Source: Stenotrophomonas maltophilia (GTDB lineage: Bacteria > Pseudomonadota > Gammaproteobacteria > Xanthomonadales > Xanthomonadaceae). Taken from it: a stretch of 64,000 nucleotides of DNA. This document shows, piece after piece, positions 1-7,910 of this stretch. The stretch's first letter is position 1, and each line of letters opens with the position of its first letter. The stretch covers positions 1,984,001-2,048,000 of the forward strand of contig NZ_CP090423.1 in NCBI RefSeq assembly GCF_023518235.1, given 5' to 3'. The position numbers were made by a program, and so were the translations under genes. The notes under the pieces were generated by a model, which did not search any database, was not told where the DNA came from, and saw only the letters and a list, made by a program, of their open reading frames with translations.

Positions 1-318
1 GGCTTCGGCGGCCGCACGCAGCACCGGCCCGGTATCCGCACGCGGCGTACGCAGCGCGCGGTTCACCGTCACCTCGGTCTCGCGGTAGATCTCGGCCACT
101 TCATCGGGCGCGCCATAGCTGCCGGCAACGTCGGCGATCACCTCGGCCTCGCTGCGGCCGGGCTGCGCCGCCAGCTCCGAGCGCAGGTATTCCTCGGCGT
201 CGTACAGCGCGTCCTGCACCATCGCCGGATCGGCACCTTCCAGCGCCGCGCGCAGCTGCGCCAGGTACTGTGGGATGGTCGTGGGCAGGGCGCGGCCTGC
301 CAGGCTCGGGTCGTTCAT
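1..318 (-). CDS. HAAS-domain (DUF1700-like) membrane signalling protein, partial
   Basis: Only the first 106 codons are inside the window; the rest lies beyond base 1. The visible part has a helical segment beginning PQYLAQLRAALEGADPA, then DALYDAEEYLRSEL and a GSYGAPDEVAEIYRET turn. This is the pattern of the HAAS/DUF1700 domain that usually precedes membrane helices in partners of PadR regulators. The ATG overlaps the stop of the upstream PadR gene as ATGA, so the two are probably translationally coupled and work as a regulator plus sensor or effector pair. No membrane helix is visible in this fragment. The family assignment comes from the motif and the PadR neighbour; the specific function is unknown. 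Confidence 0.75.
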   Translation of the reverse strand, partial: MNDPSLAGRALPTTIPQYLAQLRAALEGADPAMVQDALYDAEEYLRSELAAQPGRSEAEVIADVAGSYGAPDEVAEIYRETEVTVNRALRTPRADTGPVLRAAAEA

Positions 319-680
319 TGTGATACCCCCTCCAACACGGAATCGACGGAATCGCGGGTGGCCTGCCAGGCCTGGCGCCACTGCGCCAGCACCTGAAGGC
401 CACGATCATTGATGCGGTAGTAGCGCCGCGGTGGCCCGCTGCTGGACGGCTCCACATGGCTTTCCAGCAGCCCGGCCCCTTCCAGGTTGCGCAGCACCGG
501 GTACAGCGCGCTCTGCTTGCCGCTCAGCACGCCCTCGCCCACCCGCTCCAGCTCCTTGGCGATCAGGTAGCCGTACAGCGGCTCGCCGGCCCGGGCCAGC
601 ACCGCCAGCAGGGCCAGCGACACCGTTCCGGCGCTGAGCTCCTTCTGGAACTTCTTCAGGTGGACATCGTCCTCGGACAT
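315..680 (-). CDS. PadR family transcriptional regulator
   Basis: This is a 121-residue winged-helix protein. The N-terminal half carries the PadR signature: LLAVLARAGEPLYGYLIAKEL, then SALYPVLRNLEGAGLLES and the wing residues PPRRYYRINDRG. The C-terminal helix is short, as in the PadR-s1 subfamily. PadR proteins normally repress neighbouring membrane or transport genes and respond to small molecules. Here the gene overlaps the HAAS-domain gene by four bases (ATGA), the usual genetic partner. The region upstream (about 690-760) is AT-richer than its surroundings and probably holds the promoter and an operator, but I could not assign a convincing operator palindrome. Confidence 0.9.
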   Translation of the reverse strand: MSEDDVHLKKFQKELSAGTVSLALLAVLARAGEPLYGYLIAKELERVGEGVLSGKQSALYPVLRNLEGAGLLESHVEPSSSGPPRRYYRINDRGLQVLAQWRQAWQATRDSVDSVLEGVSQ

Positions 681-816
681 GGCCGGCCCTCCACTACGTT
701 GAAGTGCACAGTAGTGCGAAGTTCGGTATAGCGAATGTGTCGTTAGTCACTCTGCCAGTTGGCGAGACCGCTGCGCTCGCGCAGAATCGAACCCTTGTTC
801 ATGTTCCGGGGTTCCC

Positions 817-1719
817 ATGCCGCACCGCCGTTGCCTTGCCCTGACCGCCCTCGCCCTGGCCTGCCTGCTGCCCTCGTTGGCCAACGCGGCCACGCCCTAC
901 CGCAGCCCGCAACAGATCCTCGATGCGTCGGCGGCCAGTGACTGGCGTACGCCGGACCCGGCCAACCTGCTGTACATGGACCTGCCGGCCGGGCGGGTGA
1001 TCATCGAGCTGGCACCGCAGTTCGCCCCGCGCCATGTGGCCAACATCCAGACCTTCGCCCACGAGCATTTCTGGGACGGCACCAGCATCTACCGCTCGCA
1101 GGACAATTTCGTGGTGCAGTTCGGCGACGCTGACGCCGATGACGCGGCCAAGGCCAGGCCGTTCGGCAGCGCCGCACGCAAGCTGCCGGCCGAGTTCGAA
1201 CGCGCCAGCACCGTCCTGAAGGTGAGCGTGCTGCCCGATCGTGATGGCTGGGCGGCACAGACCGGGTTCGTCGACGGCTTCCCGGTCGGCCAGGACCCGC
1301 AGGCCGGCAAGGCCTGGCTGGCGCACTGCTACGGCATGCTGGGGGCGGGCCGCAACAACGAGGAAGACAGCAGCATCGGTGCCGAACTGTACGTGGTGAC
1401 CGGGCAGTCACCGCGCCAGCTGGACCGCAACATCACCCTGGTCGGCCGCGTGCTGAAGGGCATGGAGCTGCTCAGTGCGATCCCGCGGGGGCCGGCGCCG
1501 ATGGGCTTCTACGCCGATGCGAAGCTGCGCACGCCGATCGTGTCCATCCGCCGCGCCAGTGACGTGCCGGCGGCCGAGCGCACGCCGATCCAGGTGCTGC
1601 GTACCGATTCGAAGACCTTCGCCGATACGGTGGAGGCGCGGCGCAATCGCGTGGATGATTTCTACAAGCGCCCGGCGGGGCATATCGATCTCTGCAATAT
1701 TCCGGTGCCGGTGAAGTAA
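817..1719 (+). CDS. Exported cyclophilin-type peptidylprolyl isomerase
   Basis: This 300-residue protein has a clear signal peptide (MPHRR, a hydrophobic Leu/Ala stretch, then a cleavage site near ANAATP). The cyclophilin-like core starts near residue 50 with [17 protein letters not shown] and continues through [21 protein letters not shown] and NFVVQFGD. Late strands include [20 protein letters not shown] and [11 protein letters not shown]. The protein probably acts in the periplasm on prolyl bonds of secreted proteins. It is longer than minimal cyclophilins, with an insert after the FGD strand and a C-terminal tail of about 60 residues. The gene stands alone between the PadR pair and the palindromic region. 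The isomerase fold is well supported; the substrate is unknown. Confidence 0.88.
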   Translation: MPHRRCLALTALALACLLPSLANAATPYRSPQQILDASAASDWRTPDPANLLYMDLPAGRVIIELAPQFAPRHVANIQTFAHEHFWDGTSIYRSQDNFVVQFGDADADDAAKARPFGSAARKLPAEFERASTVLKVSVLPDRDGWAAQTGFVDGFPVGQDPQAGKAWLAHCYGMLGAGRNNEEDSSIGAELYVVTGQSPRQLDRNITLVGRVLKGMELLSAIPRGPAPMGFYADAKLRTPIVSIRRASDVPAAERTPIQVLRTDSKTFADTVEARRNRVDDFYKRPAGHIDLCNIPVPVK

Positions 1720-1777
1720 CGCCGTCGCGGCTTCTGCGCGTGGCGCGTGCTCAAGGCGTTTCATCGTTCATGGGCGT

Positions 1778-2246
1778 CACTTTTCTTTTCGCGCGAAAAG
1801 AAAAGTAACCAAAAGAAACGCGCCGCCAGGTCGCGAACCGCCGTGCTTCGCACGTCGGTCCCCTGCGCTTCTCGGCGAATCAGGGGACGGTGCCGAACTC
1901 GCTGCGCTCAGACATCGGCACCTCTTCGCCCCTGATTCCCCTGCGATGCTCGGCCCGCTCAAGGCGGATCCAAGATCAAGAGCCACAGCTGCACGACGAT
2001 GTTTGGTAGTGCCGGGCCGAGCCCGGCGAGCGAAGCGACCGCTTCTGCCCTTGATCCTGGATCCGCCTTGAGCGAGCCGAGCACAGCAGGTCCGGCGAGG
2101 GCGAAGAGGCGCGGGTGTTTGAGCGCAGCGAGTTCCCGCGCCGTCCCTCGACGTGCCGAGGAGCGCAGGGTACCGGTGCGCAGCACCGGCTCGCGACCTG
2201 GCGGCGTGTTTCTTTGGTTACTTTCTTTGCACGAGCAAAGAAAGTG
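1778..2246. repeat. Long imperfect palindromic element (about 470 bp)
   Basis: The left end reads agaaaagtaaccaaaagaaa and then cgcgccgccaggtcgcga. The right end contains its reverse complement: tcgcgacctggcggcg, then tttctttggttactttcttt. The arms also pair further in: ctcaaggcggatcca near 1958 matches tggatccgccttgag near 2057. A GTAG-type SMAG palindrome sits at the centre (2006-2030). The only ORFs inside are low-complexity translations of the repeat, so the gene-free stretch 1720-2313 is essentially this element plus another SMAG copy. It looks like an interspersed non-coding element rather than an insertion sequence; no transposase is present. Confidence 0.7.
2006..2030 (+). repeat. SMAG-type GTAG palindrome
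   Basis: A GTAG head is followed by the inverted repeat gccgggc / gcccggc. It lies at the centre of the long palindromic element. Confidence 0.7.
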
Positions 2247-2275
2247 ACACCTCTCCGCAGGCGCGGAAAAGACCT

Positions 2276-2298
2276 GCCGGGCAGCGCCCGGCACTACC
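2276..2298 (-). repeat. SMAG-type palindrome (inverted)
   Basis: The hairpin gccgggc-agc-gcccggc is followed by actacc, the reverse complement of the GTAG head. It lies just downstream of the DMT transporter gene on the minus strand and could end or stabilise its transcript. Confidence 0.65.
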
Positions 2299-2313
2299 AG
2301 CGCTTCGGCACCC

Positions 2314-3186
2314 TCAGCCCTTCTGGCTCACCGCCACGCTACCCAGGATCAACGCACCGGCAATCAACATCTGCACCGTCACCGCCTCGCCCAGGAACAA
2401 CCACGCAAACGCCGCGCCGAACAGCGGAATCAAGTAGGTCACCGTCGAGGCGCGCGATGGGCCGATACGGCCGATCAGCCGGTAGAACATCAGGAACGCC
2501 AGGCCGGTGCAGGCCACGCCCAGTGCGATCGCCGCGCCCCACGCCTTCAGCGGAATCGCCGCCTGCGGCCAGTGCGTCACCGCCATCGGCAGCATCCACA
2601 GCGAGGCGCACGACAGCGTGGCCGCCGCCGCCGCTGCCGAGGGCAGGCCGGTCATATGGCGCTTCACCAGGTTCACGCCCAGCCCGTACAGCAGCGACGC
2701 CGCTGCACCCGCGATCACGGCAGTACCGATGCTCAAGCCGGAAACCTTGGCCGTAGCCAGCACCACCACGCCAGCGAAGCCGACCAGCAAAGCGCCGGCG
2801 CGGCGCATGCCGATCTTCTCGCCGAAAAACAGGAAGGCGATCAGCGCGGCGAACAGCACGGTCATCGCATTGCAGATCGCGCCGATCGCCGCCGGTGCCT
2901 GCTCCGCCGCATAGGCAAACAGCACGAACGGCAGCGCCGAGTTGATCAGGCCGATCGGTGCCAGCCACAGCCATCGCCGCGGCAGGAACTGCGCGCGCGC
3001 GCGCCACAGGAACGGCAGCAGCACCAGCGCGCCCAGTACCAAACGGAGTTCAACCAGCGCGAACGGGCCGAACGACGGCACCGCCACCCGCATGAACAGG
3101 AACGAGCAGCCCCAGATGGCGCCCAGCAGGGTCAGTTCCAGCGGTGTGCGCCAGTCGCGCTCGGCCGCCTGTGGGACCGCATTCAT
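2314..3186 (-). CDS. EamA/DMT family permease
   Basis: This 290-residue inner-membrane protein has ten predicted hydrophobic helices arranged as two EamA repeats. Motifs include LTLLGAIWGCSFLFMRVA in helix 1, ICNAMTVLFAALIAFLFFGE at the end of repeat one and LIPLFGAAFAWLFLGEAV at the end of repeat two. DMT permeases of this kind usually export amino acids or other metabolites. The gene is divergent from a LysR regulator across about 115 bp, so regulation by that LysR protein is likely. The substrate cannot be read from the sequence. Confidence 0.9.
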   Translation of the reverse strand: MNAVPQAAERDWRTPLELTLLGAIWGCSFLFMRVAVPSFGPFALVELRLVLGALVLLPFLWRARAQFLPRRWLWLAPIGLINSALPFVLFAYAAEQAPAAIGAICNAMTVLFAALIAFLFFGEKIGMRRAGALLVGFAGVVVLATAKVSGLSIGTAVIAGAAASLLYGLGVNLVKRHMTGLPSAAAAAATLSCASLWMLPMAVTHWPQAAIPLKAWGAAIALGVACTGLAFLMFYRLIGRIGPSRASTVTYLIPLFGAAFAWLFLGEAVTVQMLIAGALILGSVAVSQKG

Positions 3187-3301
3187 GCCCTGCCTCCGTC
3201 CATCGTCGAATCCTCGTCAAGGCACACAGGATCGTGCGGGGACGCCCGCCGTACAAGCGCGTAGTATCGCTGCCAGCCACAAATCTGGCTTGAGGCTCGA
3301 C

Positions 3302-4246
3302 ATGCAGCTACGCCCCTCCCTGCTCCCCGCGCTGGCCGTGTTCGCGGTCGCCGCCCGCCACCAGAACCTTGCCCAGGCCGCGCAGGAACTGCACCTGACC
3401 GCCAGCGCCGTCAGCCACCACGTGCGGCGCCTGGAAGAAGTGCTGGAAACGCGCCTGTTCCTGCGCCATGCCCGCGGCGTGCGCCTGACCGCCGAAGGCC
3501 GGCAGCTGGCCGATGCCGCCAGCGCGGCCTTCAGCGATGTCGCGGCCGTGGCCCATCACCTGCATCCGGATGCAGACAGCGTGCCGCTGCGGATCACCAC
3601 GCTGCGCTCGCTCTCCTACTGCTGGCTGCTGCCGCGGCTGCCGCGCTTCACCCAGGCACATCCGCACATCCGCATCGAGCTGCACACCGGCAGCGGGCTC
3701 GATCGCTACGACGACAATGGGCCGGAGGTCGGCATCCGCTACGGTCTGGGACAGTGGCCGGGCCTGCATGCGCAGCACCTGATGGACGACTACCTGTTCC
3801 CGGTCGCCTCGCCTGCGCTGGCCGGGGTCGAATCGCTGGACGATCCGGCCCGCATCGCCGACCTGCCGCTGCTGACCGACCTGTCGCCGCAAGGCTGGCG
3901 CGACTGGTTCCGCCATGCCGGCGTGCGCCCGCCCTCACCCTTGCCGCCGATGCACACCTTCGCCGACAGCACCGATGCGATGCGTGCAGCGGTATATGGC
4001 ATGGGGGCGGTACTGGCACGCACCCACATCGCCCAGCCCTACCTGCAGCGCTACGAAGTGGTGCGCCTGCCAGGACCTGCGTTGAAGGCGCGCTATGCCT
4101 ATTACGTGGTGCATGCCGAAGCACAGCCACCCAGCCCGGCAGCACGCCTGTTCATCGACTGGTTGCTGGAGCAGGCCCAGGACGAGCGCACGCCGATTCC
4201 CGCGCTGCCGGACAGCCTGTTGGGGCGCCCGGCCACGCGCGGCTGA
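3302..4246 (+). CDS. LysR family transcriptional regulator (GcvA-like)
   Basis: This is a 314-residue LysR protein. The N-terminal helix-turn-helix covers residues 1-65 (ALAVFAVAARHQNLAQAAQEL, then LHLTASAVSHHVRRLEEVL). The C-terminal periplasmic-binding-like effector domain includes RYGLGQWPGLHAQHLMDD, typical of the GcvA/TrpI branch. I place the start at the ATG in cgacatgcag. An in-frame extension upstream to 2942 exists but runs antisense through the DMT gene and is low-complexity. It is divergently arranged with the DMT permease, the usual target layout for LysR proteins. The effector is unknown. Confidence 0.92.
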   Translation: MQLRPSLLPALAVFAVAARHQNLAQAAQELHLTASAVSHHVRRLEEVLETRLFLRHARGVRLTAEGRQLADAASAAFSDVAAVAHHLHPDADSVPLRITTLRSLSYCWLLPRLPRFTQAHPHIRIELHTGSGLDRYDDNGPEVGIRYGLGQWPGLHAQHLMDDYLFPVASPALAGVESLDDPARIADLPLLTDLSPQGWRDWFRHAGVRPPSPLPPMHTFADSTDAMRAAVYGMGAVLARTHIAQPYLQRYEVVRLPGPALKARYAYYVVHAEAQPPSPAARLFIDWLLEQAQDERTPIPALPDSLLGRPATRG

Positions 4247-4315
4247 CTGCGCCCTCACCCGTTCTTTGCTTCGCGCTGGCTAGGCTGCAGTCGAACCCTT
4301 CCACGTGCCCCTGAC

Positions 4316-4609
4316 ATGAGCCTGCTGCGACTGCGCATCACCGGAACCGAAGACGACGCCCGCGCCATCAGCGATCTGCTGCTCGGCCTGGAGGGCATCG
4401 AGCACGTCGAGGAAACCGACGACCTGATGCCACACATGGACGATGACGATTCCAGTTCGGCCGGGCTGTCCGATGATATCGGCCCCGGCATCCACGAACT
4501 GGAAGTGGAAGTCGGCAACGAGAGCACCGCGCAGAAGGTGCGCGATGCGGTGCAGGAGCTCGCGTTGGAGCTGGATGTGTTCGTCGAGTACGAAACCGAC
4601 GAAGGATGA
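4316..4609 (+). CDS. Small acidic protein of unknown function
   Basis: This 97-residue protein is rich in Asp and Glu. It opens with SLLRLRITGTEDDARAIS and LLLGLEGIEHVEETDDL, then has an acidic linker with DDDDSSS and a second beta-alpha-beta stretch (IHELEVEVGNESTAQKVRDA, then LALELDVFVEY). The alternation suggests two half-repeats of a ferredoxin-like (ACT-like) fold, but no known binding motif is visible. There is no signal peptide. It stands alone between lysR and a SMAG pair. Codon use is typical of the window and the frame is open from a clear ATG, so it is probably a real gene; no function can be assigned. Confidence 0.75.
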   Translation: MSLLRLRITGTEDDARAISDLLLGLEGIEHVEETDDLMPHMDDDDSSSAGLSDDIGPGIHELEVEVGNESTAQKVRDAVQELALELDVFVEYETDEG

Positions 4610-4610
4610 G

Positions 4611-4677
4611 TGTCCGCCGGGCATGGCCCGGCGCTACGTTCTGCAGATTCCGATAGCGCCGGGCCATGCCCGGCGAC
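4611..4677. repeat. Tail-to-tail SMAG pair
   Basis: Two GTAG-family palindromes face each other: cgccgggcatggcccggcg followed by ctac at 4611-4637, and gatag followed by cgccgggccatgcccggcg at 4652-4677. The pair fills the gap between two convergent genes and could act as a bidirectional transcript end. Confidence 0.75.
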
Positions 4678-4686
4678 CGTGCGCGA

Positions 4687-5496
4687 TTACGTCGCGCGAC
4701 GGCGGCGACGCCACCAGGCACGCACGCCCCATCCTGCGATCAGGGCCAGCACCGCCACCGGCAACAAGGCGGCCGCGGCACGGATCAGGAACGCCACGCT
4801 GGTGCTGAGGATGCTGCCTGACTCGCTCAGCGCCTCGCCGATCTCGCTGCGGCTGCGCTGGCCCGAGGTGGTGGCAAAGTGCAGCGTCACCAGCTGGGTA
4901 TCGATACGCCGGCGCTGCTGCGCCGAATCCTTGTTGGCCTGCTCGACACCGGCCTCGATCTCCGACAGGCGCGTGGTGATCGCCATCAGGTCCTCGATCT
5001 TCAGGTCCTTGCGGTCCTGGTAGGAGAGCAACCGTGCGTGCTCCTTCTCAAGCCGCGCCTTGGTCAACGCAGTGTCGGCCACCTGCTGGGCGAGGTCTTC
5101 AGCGCGCGTGTTGCGCGACTGCAGCGTGCCGCCGTCACCGGCCAGCGCGATCAACGGCTCGGTGCCCTTCGGGGCGATGCGCACCTTGACCTCGCCGCTG
5201 GGCTGATCGCCACTGCGCTGGTCGACCTGCAGCACTGCACAATCACCGAACTTCGCATTCTGGCAGGCCTGAGCGACCTGCTGGATGCGTGGAGCGATCT
5301 GCGCGGCGTCCAGCTGGATCTGCACGTCATGTTCGTAGGCCAGGAACGCGCCGTCCGGAGAGGCAATGGCCGCTTCGGCGGCCACCGCGCCGGTATCGGA
5401 ACTGGCCGCCCGATCGCCGCTCTGGGCACAGGCCGCCAGCGCCAGCAGCAGCGTCGGCGTCACCACCACGCGCGTCCACGCGCCGGTCCGGCTCAC
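4687..5496 (-). CDS. DUF4349 domain lipoprotein/membrane protein
   Basis: This 269-residue protein starts at a GTG overlapping the previous stop (GTGA). It has a lipoprotein-like signal (LLLALAACAQSG), a beta-rich DUF4349 domain (YEHDVQIQLDAAQIAP, then DQRSGDQPSGEVKVRI) and a coiled-coil-like helix rich in Lys and Glu (KARLEKEHARLLSYQDRKDL). One C-terminal transmembrane helix (LLPVAVLALIAGWGVRAWW) is followed by an arginine cluster. The layout suggests an envelope protein anchored at both ends. It is translationally coupled to the GFA protein. DUF4349 has no established biochemical role. The longer ORF upstream of 5496 is rejected because it overlaps the GFA gene. Confidence 0.85.
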   Translation of the reverse strand: MSRTGAWTRVVVTPTLLLALAACAQSGDRAASSDTGAVAAEAAIASPDGAFLAYEHDVQIQLDAAQIAPRIQQVAQACQNAKFGDCAVLQVDQRSGDQPSGEVKVRIAPKGTEPLIALAGDGGTLQSRNTRAEDLAQQVADTALTKARLEKEHARLLSYQDRKDLKIEDLMAITTRLSEIEAGVEQANKDSAQQRRRIDTQLVTLHFATTSGQRSRSEIGEALSESGSILSTSVAFLIRAAAALLPVAVLALIAGWGVRAWWRRRRRAT

Positions 5497-5849
5497 AGTG
5501 CCGCTCCGTCGTAGGAGGTCACCGTAAGCGCTGCCAGATCCACCGCCGGCACGCAGCGCACGTTCACCGCCACCATCGTCGTGCCGGTGCGCGGATCCAC
5601 CGCTTCGCTGTAGGGGGCGATGCCGCATTCGCGGCAATGGTGGTGGTCGATGTGGGCCTTGTTGAAGTGGTAGGTGGCCACGTCCGCCGGATCGGTGGCC
5701 AGCTGGAACGCCTCGCGCGGGGCGAACCACAGCAGGCTGCCGCGGCGGCGGCACATCGAGCAGTTGCAGTCGATCACATCGCTGATCGGTGCCTGTGCTT
5801 CCACGGTGAATGCGATCCTGCCGCAATGGCAGCTTCCCTGGTAATGCAT
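5493..5849 (-). CDS. GFA family zinc-binding protein
   Basis: This 118-residue protein has the Gfa/CENP-V zinc pattern: CHC at residues 7-9, CNCSMC at 28-33 and CRECG at 72-76. The conserved GSCHCGRIAF start and YHFNKAHIDHHHC segment are present. Family members include glutathione-dependent formaldehyde-activating enzyme, but most are uncharacterised, so a formaldehyde role is only a possibility. The stop overlaps the GTG of the DUF4349 gene by four bases. The start ATG is preceded by a purine-rich GGA stretch. Confidence 0.9.
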   Translation of the reverse strand: MHYQGSCHCGRIAFTVEAQAPISDVIDCNCSMCRRRGSLLWFAPREAFQLATDPADVATYHFNKAHIDHHHCRECGIAPYSEAVDPRTGTTMVAVNVRCVPAVDLAALTVTSYDGAAL

Positions 5850-5960
5850 GTCCTGCGCTCCGCTGGAGGGTCCTTGTGCCGCTCATGGTAATCCTATGGC
5901 ACGGGGACAAAGCAGCTCCGGGGCCCTATGCTCGGGGTTTGACCCTGCACAGGAACGCCG

Positions 5961-7769
5961 ATGCGCCCGCATCTTCTTGCCCTCGCCCTGGTGGCCGCCC
6001 TGGCTGGCTGCCAGCCGACCGACGCCCCGACCAACGCCGCCACCCCGGCCGCCGGCCAGCAGGCGGCGGATGCGGCAGCCGATGCTGCCTTCGCCGACCT
6101 GTCCAAGCGTGCCCTGGACACCTGGATGCAGCTGTCGCCGGTCAGCGCCACCCAGATCGGCGACCACCGCTACGACAGTGAACTGGACGACCTGAGCGCC
6201 GCCGGCCAGCAGAAGACCGTGGCCGCCTACAAGGCGCTGCTCGGCGAGCTGGACAAAATCGAGGTGGACAAGCTGGGCCGCGAGAACCAGGTGGACGCGG
6301 CGATCCTGCGCAACCAGCTGCAGTCGGAAATCTGGAACGCCGAAGTGCTGCAGTCCGGCAAGTGGGACCCGCAGCTGTACAACGGCATCGCCGGCAGCGC
6401 GATCTACGGCCTGATGGCGCGCGAATTCGCGCCGCTGCCGGAGCGCCTGAAGTCGGCTACCGCGCGCATGGAAAAGCTGCCGGCGATCTTCGCCCAGGCC
6501 CGCGAGAACCTGGACCCGGCCCGCGTGCCGAAGATCCACGCCGAGACCGTTGCCAAGCAGAACAAGGGCATCCTCAGCATCGTCGATACCTTCATCACCC
6601 CGCACATCGGCGAACTGCCGCAGGCCGACCAGCAGCGCCTGCAGGCCGCCATCGACGGCCTGAAGAAGGCGGTGGATGAGCAGCAGACCTGGCTGGACAA
6701 GACCCTGGTGCCGAACGCCAAGGGTGATTTCCGCATCGGTGCGGAAAAGTACGACCAGAAGCTGAAGTTCGCGCTGAGCTCCTCGCTGTCGCGCCAGGAG
6801 ATCGGTGAGCGTGCACGCGCCGAACTCAAGCGTGTGCGCGAAGACATGTACGGCATCGCGCAGACCGTGCTGAAGGACAAGCCGGGTGCGCCGGAGATGC
6901 CGGCCCAGCCGACCGACGAGCAGCAGCAGAAGGCAATCGAAGCGGCGCTGGAGCTGGCCTACGCCGACAAGCCGGCGCGCGACAAGGTGGTCGACGATGC
7001 CAAGGCCGCGCTGGAGCAGTCCACCGCGTTCGTGCGCGAGCACGACCTGATGACCCTGCCCGATGCGCCGGTGGACATCATCCTGATGCCGGAATTCCAG
7101 CGCGGCGTGGCCGTGGCGTACTGCGATTCGCCGGGCCCGCTGGACAAGAACCTGAAGACCTTCTACGCCGTGTCGCCGATTCCGGACGACTGGAACGACA
7201 AGCAGGTCGATTCGTTCCTGCGTGAGTACAACTCGCGCATGATCCACCTGCTCAGCATCCACGAAGGCACCCCGGGCCATTACCTGGAAGGCTGGCATTC
7301 GGCCAAGTTCCCTTCCACCCTGCGTGCGGTGCTGCGTTCGGGCCTGTTCGCCGAAGGCTGGGCGGTCTACACCGAGCGCATGATGCAGGAGCAGGGTTAC
7401 CTCAACAACGATCCGCTGTTCCACCTGGTGCAGCTGAAGTTCTACCTGCGCACCATCTCCAACGCGATCCTCGACCAGGGCGTGCACGTGGACAACTGGG
7501 ATCGCGAGAAGGCGATGCACCTGATGACCCACGACGCGTTCCAGCAGGAAAGCGAGGCGGCCGGCAAGTGGGTACGTGCACAGCTGACGTCGGCGCAGCT
7601 GCCGACCTACTTCGTCGGTGCGCAGGAACACTTCGACACCCGCAAGGCGGTGCAGGAAAAGCTGGGCGACAAGTTCAACCTGAAGGCGTACCACGATCAG
7701 GTGCTGTCCTACGGCGCGCCGCCGGTGCGCTTCGCCCGCCAGCTGATGTTGGACCAGCCGATCGAGTGA
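5961..7769 (+). CDS. DUF885 family lipoprotein metallopeptidase
   Basis: This 602-residue protein begins with a lipoprotein signal (LLALALVAALAGC), so it is probably anchored in the envelope. DUF885 proteins are mostly helical and have a gluzincin-like metal motif. Here HEGTPGH lies at about residue 434, followed by RSGLFAEGWAVYTERMM, whose glutamates are typical third ligand or catalytic positions. The N-terminal part (SPVSATQIGDHRYDSEL) is also a family hallmark. The likely function is hydrolysis of peptides in the periplasm. The gene is monocistronic and ends at a strong hairpin at 7794-7817. Confidence 0.9.
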   Translation: MRPHLLALALVAALAGCQPTDAPTNAATPAAGQQAADAAADAAFADLSKRALDTWMQLSPVSATQIGDHRYDSELDDLSAAGQQKTVAAYKALLGELDKIEVDKLGRENQVDAAILRNQLQSEIWNAEVLQSGKWDPQLYNGIAGSAIYGLMAREFAPLPERLKSATARMEKLPAIFAQARENLDPARVPKIHAETVAKQNKGILSIVDTFITPHIGELPQADQQRLQAAIDGLKKAVDEQQTWLDKTLVPNAKGDFRIGAEKYDQKLKFALSSSLSRQEIGERARAELKRVREDMYGIAQTVLKDKPGAPEMPAQPTDEQQQKAIEAALELAYADKPARDKVVDDAKAALEQSTAFVREHDLMTLPDAPVDIILMPEFQRGVAVAYCDSPGPLDKNLKTFYAVSPIPDDWNDKQVDSFLREYNSRMIHLLSIHEGTPGHYLEGWHSAKFPSTLRAVLRSGLFAEGWAVYTERMMQEQGYLNNDPLFHLVQLKFYLRTISNAILDQGVHVDNWDREKAMHLMTHDAFQQESEAAGKWVRAQLTSAQLPTYFVGAQEHFDTRKAVQEKLGDKFNLKAYHDQVLSYGAPPVRFARQLMLDQPIE

Positions 7770-7793
7770 TCGGGGATGTAGGTTGGAATCGGA

Positions 7794-7817
7794 ACGGCCC
7801 GGGGAGACCCGGGCCGT
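7794..7817 (+). terminator. Rho-independent terminator after the DUF885 gene
   Basis: The perfect 10-bp stem acggcccggg / cccgggccgt with a gaga loop is followed by a short T run. It sits 25 bases after the stop codon. Confidence 0.8.
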
Positions 7818-7910
7818 TTCTGCATGCGGTGGCAGGAGCCGCGCCTGCATCACGCACCGGCAACATGCACGGGCGCATCGTTCGCCGGGTTCCCCCTTCC
7901 ACGGGCCTCC

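Noticed and set aside
1720..2313. Possible insertion sequence or small gene in the largest gap
   Set aside because: No transposase or plausible protein is present. The sequence is palindromic repeat.
2942..3301. N-terminal extension of the LysR gene
   Set aside because: The extension is Arg/Ser-rich and antisense to the DMT gene. The HTH begins properly after the ATG at 3302.
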